From: Allorhizobium undicola ORS 992 = ATCC 700741 | GTDB taxonomy: Bacteria > Pseudomonadota > Alphaproteobacteria > Rhizobiales > Rhizobiaceae | Length of the DNA: 64,000 nucleotides | Reading direction: 5' to 3' | Assembly: GCF_000621665.1 (NCBI RefSeq) | Contig: NZ_JHXQ01000002.1 | Location: forward strand, 1-64,000 | Shown here: one piece after another, positions 27,296 through 37,601 of the stretch | Layout: each line of letters begins with the position of its first letter | Position numbering within the stretch: position 1 is the first letter of the stretch | The notes under the pieces: model-generated | What the model was told of the DNA's origin: nothing | The model's database searches: none | Seen by the model: the letters and a program-made list of their open reading frames with translations, nothing else | Translations under genes and position numbers: made by a program

Positions 27296-28516
27296 TCATG
27301 ACTCATGATCCTGTTCCTTATTCTGAAGCTCACCCTTGCGAAAGGGCGTATGTTGCTCGAGATAATCGCCCATGCGCTCCACATCCTCGCGTTCACGGGC
27401 CAGATAATCGGCAATGGCGCGTCTCAGCCCCGGATGAGTGATGAAATGGGCGGAATGGGTGGTGACGGGCTCATAGCCGCGTGCAAGCTTATGCTCGCCC
27501 TGTGCTCCGGCCTCCACCTTTTTGAGCCCCTTTTCCAGCGCAAAATCAATGGCCTGATGATAGCAGACCTCGAAATGCAGAAAGGGATGATCTTCGATGC
27601 AGCCCCAATGCCGCCCGAATAGTGTATCCCCACCAATGAAATTGATGGCGCCCGCCACATAGCGGCCATTGCGTTTGGCCATCACCAGCAGAATGTCATC
27701 GCCCATGCGCTCGCCGATCAGCGAATAAAAGCTGCGGGTGAGGTAGGGTCGCCCCCATTTGCGGCTGCCGGTATCCATGTAAAAGCCGAAGAACTGGTCC
27801 CAGATGTCTTCCGTCAGATCCTTGCCGGTCAGCCAGTCGATGGAAATGCCGTTTTCCAACGCGGCCCGGCGCTCCTTGCGCAGGTTTTTGCGTTTGGAAG
27901 AGGAAAGCTCGGCGAGAAAGGCCTCGTGATTGGCGTAGCCGCGATTGATGAAGTGAAATTGCTGATCGGTCCGATGCAGAAAATCGGCATCTTCGAAGCT
28001 CGCAAGTTCAGCCTCAGGCAGGAAGGTGACATGGGCGGAGGAGACGCCCAGCTGGCGCGCCACCTCTGCAAGCCCGTCCGCCAATGCCGCGCGGGCGCCG
28101 GCTGGATCGATGTCCGGCGCGATCATCAGCCGTGGGCCGGTGGCGGGTGTGAAGGGAATGCTGGCCTGAAGCTTGGGATAATAACGCCCGCCCGCCCGTT
28201 CCAGCGCATCGGCCCAGCCGTGGTCGAAGACATATTCGCCCTGGCTATGGCTCTTGAGATAGCAGGGAATGGCGCCCAGCAAGCCGCCTGCCTCGTCTTC
28301 CATCAGGATGTGATGGCCAAGCCAGCCGGTCTTTGCCGTCGCAGAGCCGGATTGCTCAAGGCTGCTCAGAAACGCATAGGTGTTGAAAGGGTTGTAAATG
28401 CCATTTGCATGGGTTCTGGGCCCATGGGCTCTGGCAGCGCCGGAAAGCCTGTTCCATCCGGCGCTGTCGATGTCGGAGAAGGATTTTGCGACCCGGATGG
28501 TAATCTCTTGCCGCAT
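27296..28516 (-). CDS. Peptidogalycan-type GNAT/FemAB-like N-acyltransferase family protein (COG3146)
   Basis: A 406-residue protein of the DUF482/COG3146 group, distantly related to FemAB and GNAT acyltransferases. Visible segments: WNRLSGAARAHGPRTHANGI, YVFDHGWADALERAGGRYYP and the C-terminal GAQGEHKLARGYEPVTTHSA (about 343-362). No biochemical role is fixed for the family, though an aminoacyl-transfer reaction is often assumed. No signal peptide. It is 58 bases after the glycerophosphodiesterase gene on the same strand and may be co-transcribed with it and with ridA. Confidence 0.8.
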   Translation of the reverse strand: MRQEITIRVAKSFSDIDSAGWNRLSGAARAHGPRTHANGIYNPFNTYAFLSSLEQSGSATAKTGWLGHHILMEDEAGGLLGAIPCYLKSHSQGEYVFDHGWADALERAGGRYYPKLQASIPFTPATGPRLMIAPDIDPAGARAALADGLAEVARQLGVSSAHVTFLPEAELASFEDADFLHRTDQQFHFINRGYANHEAFLAELSSSKRKNLRKERRAALENGISIDWLTGKDLTEDIWDQFFGFYMDTGSRKWGRPYLTRSFYSLIGERMGDDILLVMAKRNGRYVAGAINFIGGDTLFGRHWGCIEDHPFLHFEVCYHQAIDFALEKGLKKVEAGAQGEHKLARGYEPVTTHSAHFITHPGLRRAIADYLAREREDVERMGDYLEQHTPFRKGELQNKEQDHES

Positions 28517-28574
28517 AGCTTTCGCCTTTCACGCCATGTTTGGAGCACAGGAAGGCCGTTTGACGTTCCGGTCT

Positions 28575-29291
28575 TCAAACGCTGCGCGGATCGAATCCTT
28601 CGAATGTCATCTGGTCCGCATGAGTATAGGTATGGCGCATCGCGTTTTCATCCCTGACCGTCCAGGTAATCACCGGAATGTTTTTGCGGCGCTGCGCCTC
28701 GATGAAGCTGTTGGGCAGATCGGCCACGCTGTAGGAAATGAAGTCCAGCCCCAGCTGCATCGCCTCGTCATGGGCAAAGAAGCTTTCAGGATCGGCGCCT
28801 TCGGCCGTCAGGCCCACGGGATAGGGGCAATTGGCGGCTTTCAGAGCCTTGAGCAGGTGGTGATCGAAGCTCATCAGCGCCACCTTGCCCTGATAGCCGG
28901 ACAGCACCTCCAGCACATCCTCGGCAAAGCCTTCGTCATCGCCTTCGCGGCCCTTCAGCTCGATCACCAGCGGCACCTGTCCCTTGACCGTCAGGAGAAG
29001 GTCCTTCAGCGTCGGCACCCTGTCGGCGGTGCCGCCAATGGCCATCATCTTCAATTCGCCGGAGGTGCGTGTTCTGACATCGCCGGGAATGCCGCAAAGC
29101 CGCGCCATGTCGTCGTCATGAAAAACCACCGGCACGCTGTCGGAGGCATATTGCAGGTCGCATTCGATGGCGTAACCGGCTTCTATCGCCCGGCGGGCGG
29201 CGGAGAGCGTGTTTTCCCAAACGGTCTTGTTCTGGTCGTGCAGGCCGCGATGGGCGACCGGCACGTCCTTGATCCAGCCTGCATCGCTCAC
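28575..29291 (-). CDS. ugpQ: Glycerophosphodiester phosphodiesterase
   Basis: A 238-residue GDPD-family enzyme that splits glycerophosphodiesters to glycerol-3-phosphate and an alcohol. The metal and catalytic pattern is clear: AHRGLHDQNKTVWENTLSA, the acidic pair in ECDLQYASD, VVFHDDDM and VIELKG. There is no signal peptide, so it is probably cytosolic like UgpQ. It overlaps the end of the RidA gene by 4 bases (translational coupling). Confidence 0.9.
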   Translation of the reverse strand: MSDAGWIKDVPVAHRGLHDQNKTVWENTLSAARRAIEAGYAIECDLQYASDSVPVVFHDDDMARLCGIPGDVRTRTSGELKMMAIGGTADRVPTLKDLLLTVKGQVPLVIELKGREGDDEGFAEDVLEVLSGYQGKVALMSFDHHLLKALKAANCPYPVGLTAEGADPESFFAHDEAMQLGLDFISYSVADLPNSFIEAQRRKNIPVITWTVRDENAMRHTYTHADQMTFEGFDPRSV

Positions 29292-29755
29292 AGGGCAATT
29301 TCCATGATGGCGTCGATTTCAACGGCGGCGTTGAGGGGCAGGGCGGCCATGCCAACGGCGGCGCGGGCGTGCTTGCCGGCATCGCCCAGCACGTTGGCGA
29401 TGAGGTTTGACGCGCCGTTGATGACGAGATGCTGCTCCACGAAGCCGGGCGCTGACGCCACGAAGCCGTTGAGCTTGATGACGCGCACGATCCGCGACAG
29501 ATCGCCAAGGGCGGCCTTTGCCTGGGCAAGAATGTTGATGGCGCAAAGCTCGGCGGCGCGCTCCGCCCCCTTCACGTCCACATCCTTTCCGACAAGGCCG
29601 GTTACGGCGAGCGTGCCGTTTTCCATCGGCAACTGGCCGGAGAGGTAAAGCAGATTGCCGCTGATGACGTAAGGCACGTAATTGGCGGCGGGGGCTGCGG
29701 CCTGCGGCAGGGAGATGCCAAGGGCTTCAAGACGGCTGTCGATGGTGTCGGACAT
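29288..29755 (-). CDS. RidA family protein (enamine/imine deaminase-like)
   Basis: A 155-residue YjgF/YER057c/UK114-fold protein. It has the long-form pattern seen in proteins next to metabolic genes (GNLLYLSGQLPMENGTLAVT, IVRVIKLNGFVASAPGFVEQ, HARAAVGMAALPLNAAVEID). True RidA deaminates reactive 2-aminoacrylate; the key Arg of RidA near the C-terminus (RxxV) is here in ARAAVGM, so the activity is plausible. ATG 29755 with GGGAAAG is chosen; the frame stays open upstream without a site. First gene of a minus-strand set with ugpQ. Confidence 0.87.
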   Translation of the reverse strand: MSDTIDSRLEALGISLPQAAAPAANYVPYVISGNLLYLSGQLPMENGTLAVTGLVGKDVDVKGAERAAELCAINILAQAKAALGDLSRIVRVIKLNGFVASAPGFVEQHLVINGASNLIANVLGDAGKHARAAVGMAALPLNAAVEIDAIMEIAL

Positions 29756-29931
29756 GTTCTTTCCCGAATTGCATTCCAGAGGAATCGTGGTGATAACTTG
29801 AAGATGAAGCGGAACCGCCTCGCTTTTGCCGGATGAAGATTTATATCTTTGCTTCGTCAGGATTTCCGGATGGCAAAACTGATATTCCATCTTCGGGCCG
29901 AATAACAGCGTCGTATGACAGGAGAATGTGA

Positions 29932-30753
29932 ATGCCGCAGGCAACCCTGGCCCTCATGCTTGCAATGGCAGGCAGTGTCGCGGCAACCCCGGTCAGCGTC
30001 GATCCGCAGGCGGGGGCAGAGCTTCAGCCGCATCGGGCCACCTACGACATCACGTTGAAGCGGGCCTCCGACCAGTCCGGCGTCGATGGCATGAGCGGGC
30101 GCATGGTCTATGAATTCAACGGTTCTGCCTGCAATGGCTACACCACCAATTTCCGATTCGTGACGAAGATCGAGACGGGCGATAACGTTTCGGTGACAGA
30201 CCAGCAGGTCACGACCTTCGAGGACCCGGCTGCAAAGCGATTCGATTTCGAGAGCAAATCCTACACCGACGACAAGATGGACAAGGACGTCAAAGGTGCC
30301 GCCAACCGCAAGGAAGATGGTGTGCGGGTGGAAATACGCCAGCCGCAGCGCAAGGAGATAGAGCTTGCCAGCGCGCGTTTTCCCGCCCAGCATATGCTGG
30401 AAATCCTGACCATGGCGCATAAGGGCGACAGGTTTCTGGAGGCGCGCGTCTTCGACGGCACGGAGGATGGCGACAAATCCTATCTGACGACGACCGTTGT
30501 CGGAAAGGCCATGAAAAATGCCGCAGACCGCAGCGATCCCCTGAAGGGTTCGACCTACTGGCCGGTATCCATCGCCTATTTCGATGAGGAGGGGAGCAAT
30601 GGCGATCAGCTTCCCGTCTATACCCAGTCCTTCAATCTGTTCGAAAACGGTGTAACGCGGGATCTGACACTGGATTATGGCGACGTGGTGCTGACCGGCA
30701 AGCTTTCGAAGCTGGAAATGCTGGACAAAGCGGCCTGCCAGCCGCCGAAATAA
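29932..30753 (+). CDS. eipB: Periplasmic cell-envelope integrity protein EipB (DUF1849)
   Basis: A 273-residue beta-rich periplasmic protein. A signal peptide is visible (MPQATLALMLAMAGSVAATP). The DUF1849 pattern follows: ELQPHRATYDITLKRASDQS, MSGRMVYEFNGSACNGYTTN, STYWPVSIAYFDE. Two Cys, in SACNGY and in KAACQPPK at the C-terminus, match the disulfide described for Brucella EipB, a spiral beta-sheet protein important for envelope integrity. AGGAGAATG lies just before ATG 29932. It is divergent from ridA. Confidence 0.9.
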   Translation: MPQATLALMLAMAGSVAATPVSVDPQAGAELQPHRATYDITLKRASDQSGVDGMSGRMVYEFNGSACNGYTTNFRFVTKIETGDNVSVTDQQVTTFEDPAAKRFDFESKSYTDDKMDKDVKGAANRKEDGVRVEIRQPQRKEIELASARFPAQHMLEILTMAHKGDRFLEARVFDGTEDGDKSYLTTTVVGKAMKNAADRSDPLKGSTYWPVSIAYFDEEGSNGDQLPVYTQSFNLFENGVTRDLTLDYGDVVLTGKLSKLEMLDKAACQPPK

Positions 30754-30927
30754 GCTTATTTGCTTCATAAGCCTTGATTTGCTGCCGGTTTGCCTATAAG
30801 GCGACCGGCATTCCACACGTGGAGCTTGGGATTGTGCGGGAGAAATCCGCAAAATTCCGCCCGGTGGCATTTCTTGCGAAATGCTGTTCGCTTCACGGGG
30901 GTTGAACCGGAAAAAGGAGACAAAGGC

Positions 30928-31695
30928 ATGGCATTGCCTGATTTTACCATGCGTCAGCTTCTCGAAGCTGGTGTACACTTCGGCCACCAGACGCATCGCT
31001 GGAACCCGAAGATGAAGCCGTATATCTTCGGCGATCGTAACAACATCCACATCATCGACCTGGCCCAGACGGTTCCCATGCTGTCGCGCGCCCTTCAGGT
31101 CGTATCCGACACCGTTGCCCGTGGTGGCCGCGTGCTGTTCGTCGGCACCAAGCGTCAGGCTTCCGACCTGATCGCCGACGCTGCCAAGCGTTCTGCCCAG
31201 TACTACGTCAACTCCCGCTGGCTCGGCGGCATGATGACCAACTGGAAGACCATTTCCAACTCCATCCAGCGCCTGCGCAAGCTGGACGAAATCCTCAACT
31301 CGGAAGCCCAGGGCTATTCCAAGAAGGAGCGTCTGAACCTTGAGCGCGAGCGCGAGAAGCTGGAAAAGGCTCTCGGCGGTATCCGCGACATGGGCGGCGT
31401 TCCGGACCTGATGGTGATCGTTGACACCAACAAGGAAAAGATCGCTATCGATGAAGCCAAGCGTCTGGGCATCCCGGTCGTCGCCATCATCGACTCCAAC
31501 TGCGATCCGGACCTGATCGACTTCCCGATCCCCGGCAACGACGACGCCTCGCGCGCCATCGCCCTCTACTGCGACCTGATCTCGCGCGCTGCCATCGACG
31601 GCATCGCCCGCCAGCAGGGCGCTTCGGGCCGCGACATCGGCGCTTCCTCCGAAGCTCCGATCGAGCCGGCTCTCGAAGGCGCTGCCGAAGCTTGA
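30928..31695 (+). CDS. rpsB: 30S ribosomal protein S2
   Basis: A 255-residue ribosomal protein. The typical start [20 protein letters not shown] and the core [20 protein letters not shown] are present. ATG 30928 has AAAGGAGA upstream; the frame is open to 30790 but the family start is unambiguous. A 170-base leader follows eipB, with a possible promoter near 30775-30802 (CTTGAT, 16 bases, TATAAG). It leads the run rpsB-tsf-pyrH-frr. Confidence 0.96.
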   Translation: MALPDFTMRQLLEAGVHFGHQTHRWNPKMKPYIFGDRNNIHIIDLAQTVPMLSRALQVVSDTVARGGRVLFVGTKRQASDLIADAAKRSAQYYVNSRWLGGMMTNWKTISNSIQRLRKLDEILNSEAQGYSKKERLNLEREREKLEKALGGIRDMGGVPDLMVIVDTNKEKIAIDEAKRLGIPVVAIIDSNCDPDLIDFPIPGNDDASRAIALYCDLISRAAIDGIARQQGASGRDIGASSEAPIEPALEGAAEA

Positions 31696-31708
31696 TCGAT
31701 GGGACGGT

Positions 31709-31731
31709 GACGGAAAGCATGGCTTTCCGTC
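31709..31731 (+). terminator. Stem-loop after rpsB, probable partial terminator
   Basis: GACGGAAAGC (31709-31718) pairs perfectly with GCTTTCCGTC (31722-31731), ATG loop. The downstream sequence has only scattered T residues, so some read-through to tsf is likely. Confidence 0.6.
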
Positions 31732-31937
31732 CTGTCTGTTGTTTTCGGGCCGCCGGGCAGCAATTGCTGTTTGGCGGCTTGCTCCTTTCAGGAAGCCCAT
31801 GGTTTCCCAAGGTTTTTCACGGCGCGATCGAAGTCTTCATCACGCTGTAACAGTTTCGGGTACAGTCGTGCCCAGCCTGGGCGCCGGTTGCGTTTTCGCG
31901 ATTCGGACGCGCCCCATGAACGCAAAAGAGGCAAACA

Positions 31938-32864
31938 ATGAGCGAAATCACAGCAGCAATGGTGAAGGAACTGCGCGAAAAGACCGGCGCAGGCATGATG
32001 GATTGCAAGAAGGCTCTCGCAGAGACCGCTGGCGACATGGAAGCCGCCATCGACTGGCTGCGCGCCAAGGGCATTGCCAAGGCCGACAAGAAGTCCGGCC
32101 GCACCGCCGCTGAAGGCCTCATCGGCGTTGCCAGCTCCGGCACCACCGCTGTCGTCGTCGAAGTCAACTCCGAAACCGACTTCGTTGCCCGTAACGACGC
32201 CTTCCAGGACCTCGTTCGCGGCATTGCCTCGGTTGCCCTTTCCACCGAAGGTTCCGTCGAATCCATCGGCGCCGCCAACTATCCGGCAACCGGCAAGACC
32301 GTGACCGACAGCATCAAGGACGCAATCGCCACCATCGGCGAAAACATGACGCTGCGTCGCGCTGCCCAGCTTTCCGTAGAAGATGGCGTTGTTGCCACCT
32401 ATGTTCACAATGCCGTGGCCGATGGCCTTGGCAAGCTCGGCGTTCTCGTTGCGCTGAAGTCCACCGGCAACAAGGACGCGCTGGCTGCCATTGGCCGTCA
32501 GGTCGCCATGCACATCGCCGCCACCAACCCGCTGGCCGTTCGCTCTGAAGAAGTCGATGCCGCCGTCGCTGAACGCGAGCGTAACGTCTTCATCGAACAG
32601 TCCCGCGCTTCCGGCAAGCCGGACAACATCATCGAAAAGATGGTGGAAGGCCGTATGCGCAAGTTCTTCGAAGAAGTTGCGCTTCTGTCGCAGGCTTTCG
32701 TCATCAATCCCGATCTGACCGTTGCAGCCGCCATCAAGGAAGCTGAAAAGGAAGTCGGTGCGCCGATCGAAGTCACCGGCATGGCTCGCCTGCTGCTGGG
32801 CGAAGGCATCGAAAAGGAAGAAACCGACTTCGCAGCCGAAGTCGCGGCAGCCGCCAAGGGCTGA
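31938..32864 (+). CDS. tsf: Elongation factor Ts
   Basis: A 308-residue guanine nucleotide exchange factor for EF-Tu. The N-terminal UBA-like domain ([20 protein letters not shown]) and the core [10 protein letters not shown] are present. Start ATG 31938 after AGAGG. The usual neighbour of rpsB. Confidence 0.96.
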   Translation: MSEITAAMVKELREKTGAGMMDCKKALAETAGDMEAAIDWLRAKGIAKADKKSGRTAAEGLIGVASSGTTAVVVEVNSETDFVARNDAFQDLVRGIASVALSTEGSVESIGAANYPATGKTVTDSIKDAIATIGENMTLRRAAQLSVEDGVVATYVHNAVADGLGKLGVLVALKSTGNKDALAAIGRQVAMHIAATNPLAVRSEEVDAAVAERERNVFIEQSRASGKPDNIIEKMVEGRMRKFFEEVALLSQAFVINPDLTVAAAIKEAEKEVGAPIEVTGMARLLLGEGIEKEETDFAAEVAAAAKG

Positions 32865-32901
32865 TCGTATCTTCCTGACGTTGCTAATACGGGAAAACTT
32901 T

Positions 32902-32927
32902 GGGCATCGCGTGACAACGCGGTGCCC
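32902..32927 (+). terminator. Stem-loop after tsf
   Basis: GGGCATCGCG (32902-32911) pairs with CGCGGTGCCC (32918-32927) with one G-T pair. No T-run follows; partial termination or mRNA end protection. Confidence 0.5.
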
Positions 32928-33067
32928 TTCGTGTATCCGGCTTTGAGTTGGGTGGGTTTGCGGCGCGCCTTCCCACACGATCTTGTCGCGCCCCCCGTGT
33001 TTTTTACCGCTCTGGCGCCGCGCAGCCATTCGCTTGCGAGGCCATTGAAGACGCATCAGGAGAAACC

Positions 33068-33790
33068 ATGACCTCCAAACCCCTTTACAAGCGTGTTTTG
33101 TTGAAAGCCTCTGGCGAAGCCTTGATGGGCAGCCAGGGCTTCGGGATTGACGTGGCCGTGGCAGACCGCATCGCAGGCGATATTGCCGAGGCCCGCAGCA
33201 TGGGCGTGGAAGTGGGTGTCGTGGTCGGCGGCGGAAATATTTTCCGTGGCGTGGCCGTGGCCTCCAAGGGCGGCGACCGCGTGACCGGCGACCATATGGG
33301 AATGCTCGCCACCGTCATCAACGCGCTGGCGCTCGCCACCTCGCTGCGCAAGCTCGAGATCGATACCGTCGTTCTGTCGGCGATTGCCATGCCGGAAATC
33401 TGTGAAAGTTTTTCCCAGCGCGCCGCCATTCACCATCTGGCGCAGGGCCGTGTGGTGATTTTCGCGGGCGGCACGGGCAACCCGTTCTTCACCACTGATT
33501 CGGCCGCGGCTCTGCGGGCGGCAGAAATCGGCGCGGAAGCCATCTTCAAGGGAACGCAGGTGGACGGCATCTATTCCGCCGATCCCAAGAAGGACCCGAC
33601 CGCAACGCGCTTCGATACGTTGTCCCATGCGGCGGTTCTGGAAAAGGGCCTGGCGGTCATGGATGTTGCCGCCGTGGCGCTGGCGCGGGAAAACCATATT
33701 CCGATCATCGTCTTTTCCATTCATGAAAAGGGCGGTTTCGGCCAGATCCTGACGGGTGGCGGCTTGAAGACGGTGGTCAGCGACGATTGA
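33068..33790 (+). CDS. pyrH: UMP kinase
   Basis: A 240-residue kinase that makes UDP from UMP in pyrimidine synthesis. The family pattern is clear: YKRVLLKASGEALMG, VVVGGGNIFRG, GTGNPFFTTDSAAALRAAE and YSADPKKDPTATRFD. ATG 33068 has AGGAGA upstream. It lies between tsf and frr, the conserved bacterial order. Confidence 0.96.
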   Translation: MTSKPLYKRVLLKASGEALMGSQGFGIDVAVADRIAGDIAEARSMGVEVGVVVGGGNIFRGVAVASKGGDRVTGDHMGMLATVINALALATSLRKLEIDTVVLSAIAMPEICESFSQRAAIHHLAQGRVVIFAGGTGNPFFTTDSAAALRAAEIGAEAIFKGTQVDGIYSADPKKDPTATRFDTLSHAAVLEKGLAVMDVAAVALARENHIPIIVFSIHEKGGFGQILTGGGLKTVVSDD

Positions 33791-33847
33791 CTCCAGGGCA
33801 TTTGATGGTTTCAAAGCCCATATCTGAACAGCATACGGAGAAGTGAC

Positions 33848-34408
33848 ATGTCTGATGGTATCGACCTTGGCGCTCTGAAGCGCCGTATGGAAGGCGCTGT
33901 GACCGCATTCAAGAGCGATATTGCCTCGCTGCGCACGGGCCGCGCCTCTGCGAACATTCTCGATCCGGTCATGGTCGAGGCCTATGGCTCGCGCGTGGCG
34001 CTCAACACGGTGGCCAATATCACCGTGCCCGAGCCGCGTATGCTGGGCGTTTCCATCTGGGACAAATCCATGGTGGGGGCGGTGGATCGCGCCATTCGCG
34101 AATCCAATCTCGGCCTCAATCCGATCGTCGATGGCCAGAACCTGCGCATTCCGCTGCCGGAACTGAACGAAGAGCGCCGCAAGTCGCTGGTCAAGGTGGC
34201 GCATGGCTATTCCGAAAATGCCAAGGTGGCGGTGCGCAACGTGCGCCGCGATGGCATGGATGCCCTGAAAAAGGCTGAAAAGGACGGCGACATCGGCAAG
34301 GACGATGCCCGCTCGCAGTCGGAAAAGGTGCAAAAGATGACAGATGATACGATTTCCGAGATCGACCGCTTGCTCGTCGATAAGGAAAAGGAAATCATGC
34401 AGGTCTGA
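33848..34408 (+). CDS. frr: Ribosome recycling factor
   Basis: A 186-residue protein that with EF-G splits post-termination ribosomes. Typical segments: [32 protein letters not shown] and [22 protein letters not shown] 33848 has GGAGAAG upstream, 57 bases after pyrH. Full length. Confidence 0.96.
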   Translation: MSDGIDLGALKRRMEGAVTAFKSDIASLRTGRASANILDPVMVEAYGSRVALNTVANITVPEPRMLGVSIWDKSMVGAVDRAIRESNLGLNPIVDGQNLRIPLPELNEERRKSLVKVAHGYSENAKVAVRNVRRDGMDALKKAEKDGDIGKDDARSQSEKVQKMTDDTISEIDRLLVDKEKEIMQV

Positions 34409-34594
34409 AAACGCCCTGCCGGTGGCGTAAAGGCGGTGGTTCTGGTTGCTTATGGGCACTTGCGCCGCTTTCATGCCACCTTTGCATCGCCCTGAAGCCG
34501 GCGGGAGGCCCCCATGCTGCCGGCAAATTCCGGCGGTTCATCGGGCGCGTTGCCAGACGCCGGCTTGATGTAGCGCCCTCGAACAGGATCTGTC

Positions 34595-35340
<746 letters not shown>

Positions 35341-35341
<1 letters not shown>

Positions 35342-36186
35342 TGTCCCGCGAGCTCAGCCTGCGAATCCGTTCGGGCATCGTCATGATTGCCGTCGCGCTG
35401 GTTTGCACATGGTATGGCGGCCTGCTCTTTCGTCTGCTGGCGGCGGTCATCGGGCTTGGCGTGTTCTGGGAATGGGCGCGCATGACGCGCCTTGGCGAGC
35501 GAACCATTCGCGGATTGGCGGTTGGCTGGGCGGCAGTGGCGGCTGTCGCAGCCAATGTGGTTTTCGGCGATCCGGGCTTCAGTCTGCCGTTGCTGGCCGG
35601 TTTTCTTGTGACGCTTGTGCTCATGGCGGCCCTGCGCCGCTGGCCGTGGTGGCTGCCGGGCGGCGTGCTTTATGCTGGTTTCGGCATCGTGGCCCTTGCC
35701 GGCATCCGCGACGACGATGCGCTGGGCTTTGTCGCCATGCTTTTTCTGTTCGTAACGGTCTGGGCCACCGATATTCTTGCCTATTTCGTTGGCCGCACGC
35801 TGAAGGGGCCAAAGCTTGCACCGCGCATTTCGCCCGGAAAAACGTGGTCTGGGGCAATTGGCGGCACGCTGGCTGGCGTGGCGGGTGGCTCTCTGGTGGT
35901 GCTCTCCTATTTTTCGCTGGGCGGCTGGCGGATTCCGCTGATCGCGCTGGTGCTGTCTGTTGCAAGCCAGGTGGGGGACCTGTTCGAAAGCTTCATCAAG
36001 CGCCGGTTTGGCGTCAAGGATTCGAGCCATCTCATTCCCGGCCATGGCGGCGTCATGGACCGTGTTGACGGACTGGTATCGGCAAGCTTCGCGGCATTTG
36101 CAATTGCTATGGCTCTTGCGGCTATCCAGCACGGCGCAACCGATTCTGTCGGCTTTCTGCTGTTCGATCTGGCTGGACGGTCGTAA
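35341..36186 (+). CDS. cdsA: Phosphatidate cytidylyltransferase
   Basis: A 281-residue multi-spanning inner-membrane enzyme that makes CDP-diacylglycerol from phosphatidic acid and CTP. The CdsA signature near the C-terminus is QVGDLFESFIKRRFGVKDSS then HLIPGHGGVMDRVDGL. About eight hydrophobic spans. ATG 35341 shares its first base with the uppS stop; GTG 35338 is an alternative. Confidence 0.95.
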
Positions 36187-36240
36187 GTCTGCTAAGGACG
36201 AATGAGTAAAGGCCCGGTTGCGGGTTTGGCTTGCCGCTTG

Positions 36241-36263
36241 CCCCCTGCTTTGGCGGGGGTTTT
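36241..36263 (+). terminator. Possible terminator/attenuator between cdsA and rseP
   Basis: CCCCC (36241-36245) pairs with GGGGG (36255-36259), a short hairpin followed by TTTT (36260-36263), 33 bases before the rseP start. It may partly end the uppS-cdsA transcript. Confidence 0.45.
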
Positions 36264-36296
36264 GCAAGGAAGGGGCCAGTAAGGGAGCGAGGCGGA

Positions 36297-37418
36297 ATGG
36301 CGATTATCAGCTTTCTCACAGGCTATATCCTGCCATTCATATGTGTGCTTTCGCTTATCGTATTCGTGCATGAGATGGGGCATTACTTGGTTGGCCGCTG
36401 GTCTGGCATCCGGGTTCTGGCTTTTTCCATCGGTTTCGGGCCGGAATTGCTCGGCTTCAATGACCGGCATGGGACGCGCTGGAAGCTCAGCCTCATACCG
36501 CTGGGTGGTTATGTGCGCTTCTTTGGCGATGCCGATTCGTCCAGCAAGGCGGATGGAACCGAGCTTGACGCTATGACCCCGCAGGAGCGCGCCCAGACTC
36601 TGGCCGGTGCGGCGCTCTGGAAGCGCGCCGCCACTGTGGCGGCTGGACCGATTGCGAATTTTCTGCTCGCCATCGTTATTTTCTCCATCACGCTCGGCAT
36701 TCTCGGCAAGCCCGTTTCCGATCCCGTCGTGGCGGAAGTGCGGGCCGATGGCGTGGCGGCTGCGGCTGGCGTGGAACCGGGCGACATTCTCGTCTCGCTG
36801 GATGGTGAAGCCGTCCGGACATTCGACGATGTCGTTCGTTATATCAGCCTGCGGCCCGGCGTTTCCATCGATGTGAAGGTGCGGCGCGGCGATAGCCTGA
36901 TGGTGCTGCCGATGACGCCGCGCCGGGTCACGACCACGGACCGTTTTGGCAACAAGGTCGAGCTTGGGCAGATCGGCATCGTCACCACGCAGCAGAGCGG
37001 CAATTTTCGTGTGGAAAAGCTGAGCCCGGGCCGAGCCCTGGTTGAAGGGGTGCGCCAGACGGGCGCCGTTGTCACCAGCACCTTCGATTATATCAAGGGA
37101 ATGGTGGCCGGGCGGATGAGCGCCGATCAGCTTGGCGGCCCCATCCGCGTTGCCCAGACATCGGGGCAGGTGGCAACGCTTGGCGTTGCAGCACTGCTGC
37201 AATTGGCTGCGGTTCTGTCAGTCTCCATTGGATTGCTGAATTTGATGCCAATTCCGGTGCTTGATGGCGGGCACTTAATCCTCTATGCGCTAGAGGCAGT
37301 GAGGGGGAGACCGATCAGCGCCGCCGCGCAGGAGGTTGCCTTCAAGGTAGGACTTGCAATGATTCTGTCGTTGATGGTTTTTGCCACCTGGAACGATCTC
37401 AGCCATCTGATCGGCTGA
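36297..37418 (+). CDS. rseP: RIP metalloprotease RseP
   Basis: A 373-residue site-2-type intramembrane zinc protease. The zinc motif HEMGH is in the first span (about 23-27), PDZ-type domain residues lie in the middle (VAAAAGVEPGDILVSLDGEA, about 155-175), and the second active-site motif NLMPIPVLDGGH is near the C-terminus. One PDZ domain is clear, against two in E. coli RseP (450 residues). It cuts anti-sigma factors and signal-peptide remnants. ATG 36297 has GAGGCGGA upstream. It is upstream of bamA as in most proteobacteria. Confidence 0.95.
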   Translation: MAIISFLTGYILPFICVLSLIVFVHEMGHYLVGRWSGIRVLAFSIGFGPELLGFNDRHGTRWKLSLIPLGGYVRFFGDADSSSKADGTELDAMTPQERAQTLAGAALWKRAATVAAGPIANFLLAIVIFSITLGILGKPVSDPVVAEVRADGVAAAAGVEPGDILVSLDGEAVRTFDDVVRYISLRPGVSIDVKVRRGDSLMVLPMTPRRVTTTDRFGNKVELGQIGIVTTQQSGNFRVEKLSPGRALVEGVRQTGAVVTSTFDYIKGMVAGRMSADQLGGPIRVAQTSGQVATLGVAALLQLAAVLSVSIGLLNLMPIPVLDGGHLILYALEAVRGRPISAAAQEVAFKVGLAMILSLMVFATWNDLSHLIG

Positions 37419-37601
37419 GGCAGGGGTAATAAACGGTTAACGATGTTTCAAAATGGTAGTGGCGAATAGGCCACGTCTCGAAATGAAGTAAATGGAAATT
37501 AACCGGCGGCCTTGCTTGTAGAGGAAAAGCGGTTAAAACCACCAACGGACCGGAGTCGGTTTTTTGACCGAGGTACAACGGAAAAAAGGTAAGAAGTTCA
37601 C

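Noticed and set aside
30754-30927. A named riboswitch or ribosomal leader before rpsB
   Set aside because: The leader has some self-complementarity but matches no leader motif that I can recognise with confidence.
29857-31800. 647-codon minus-strand frame opposite eipB and rpsB
   Set aside because: It covers two well-supported plus-strand genes and is a result of high GC content.
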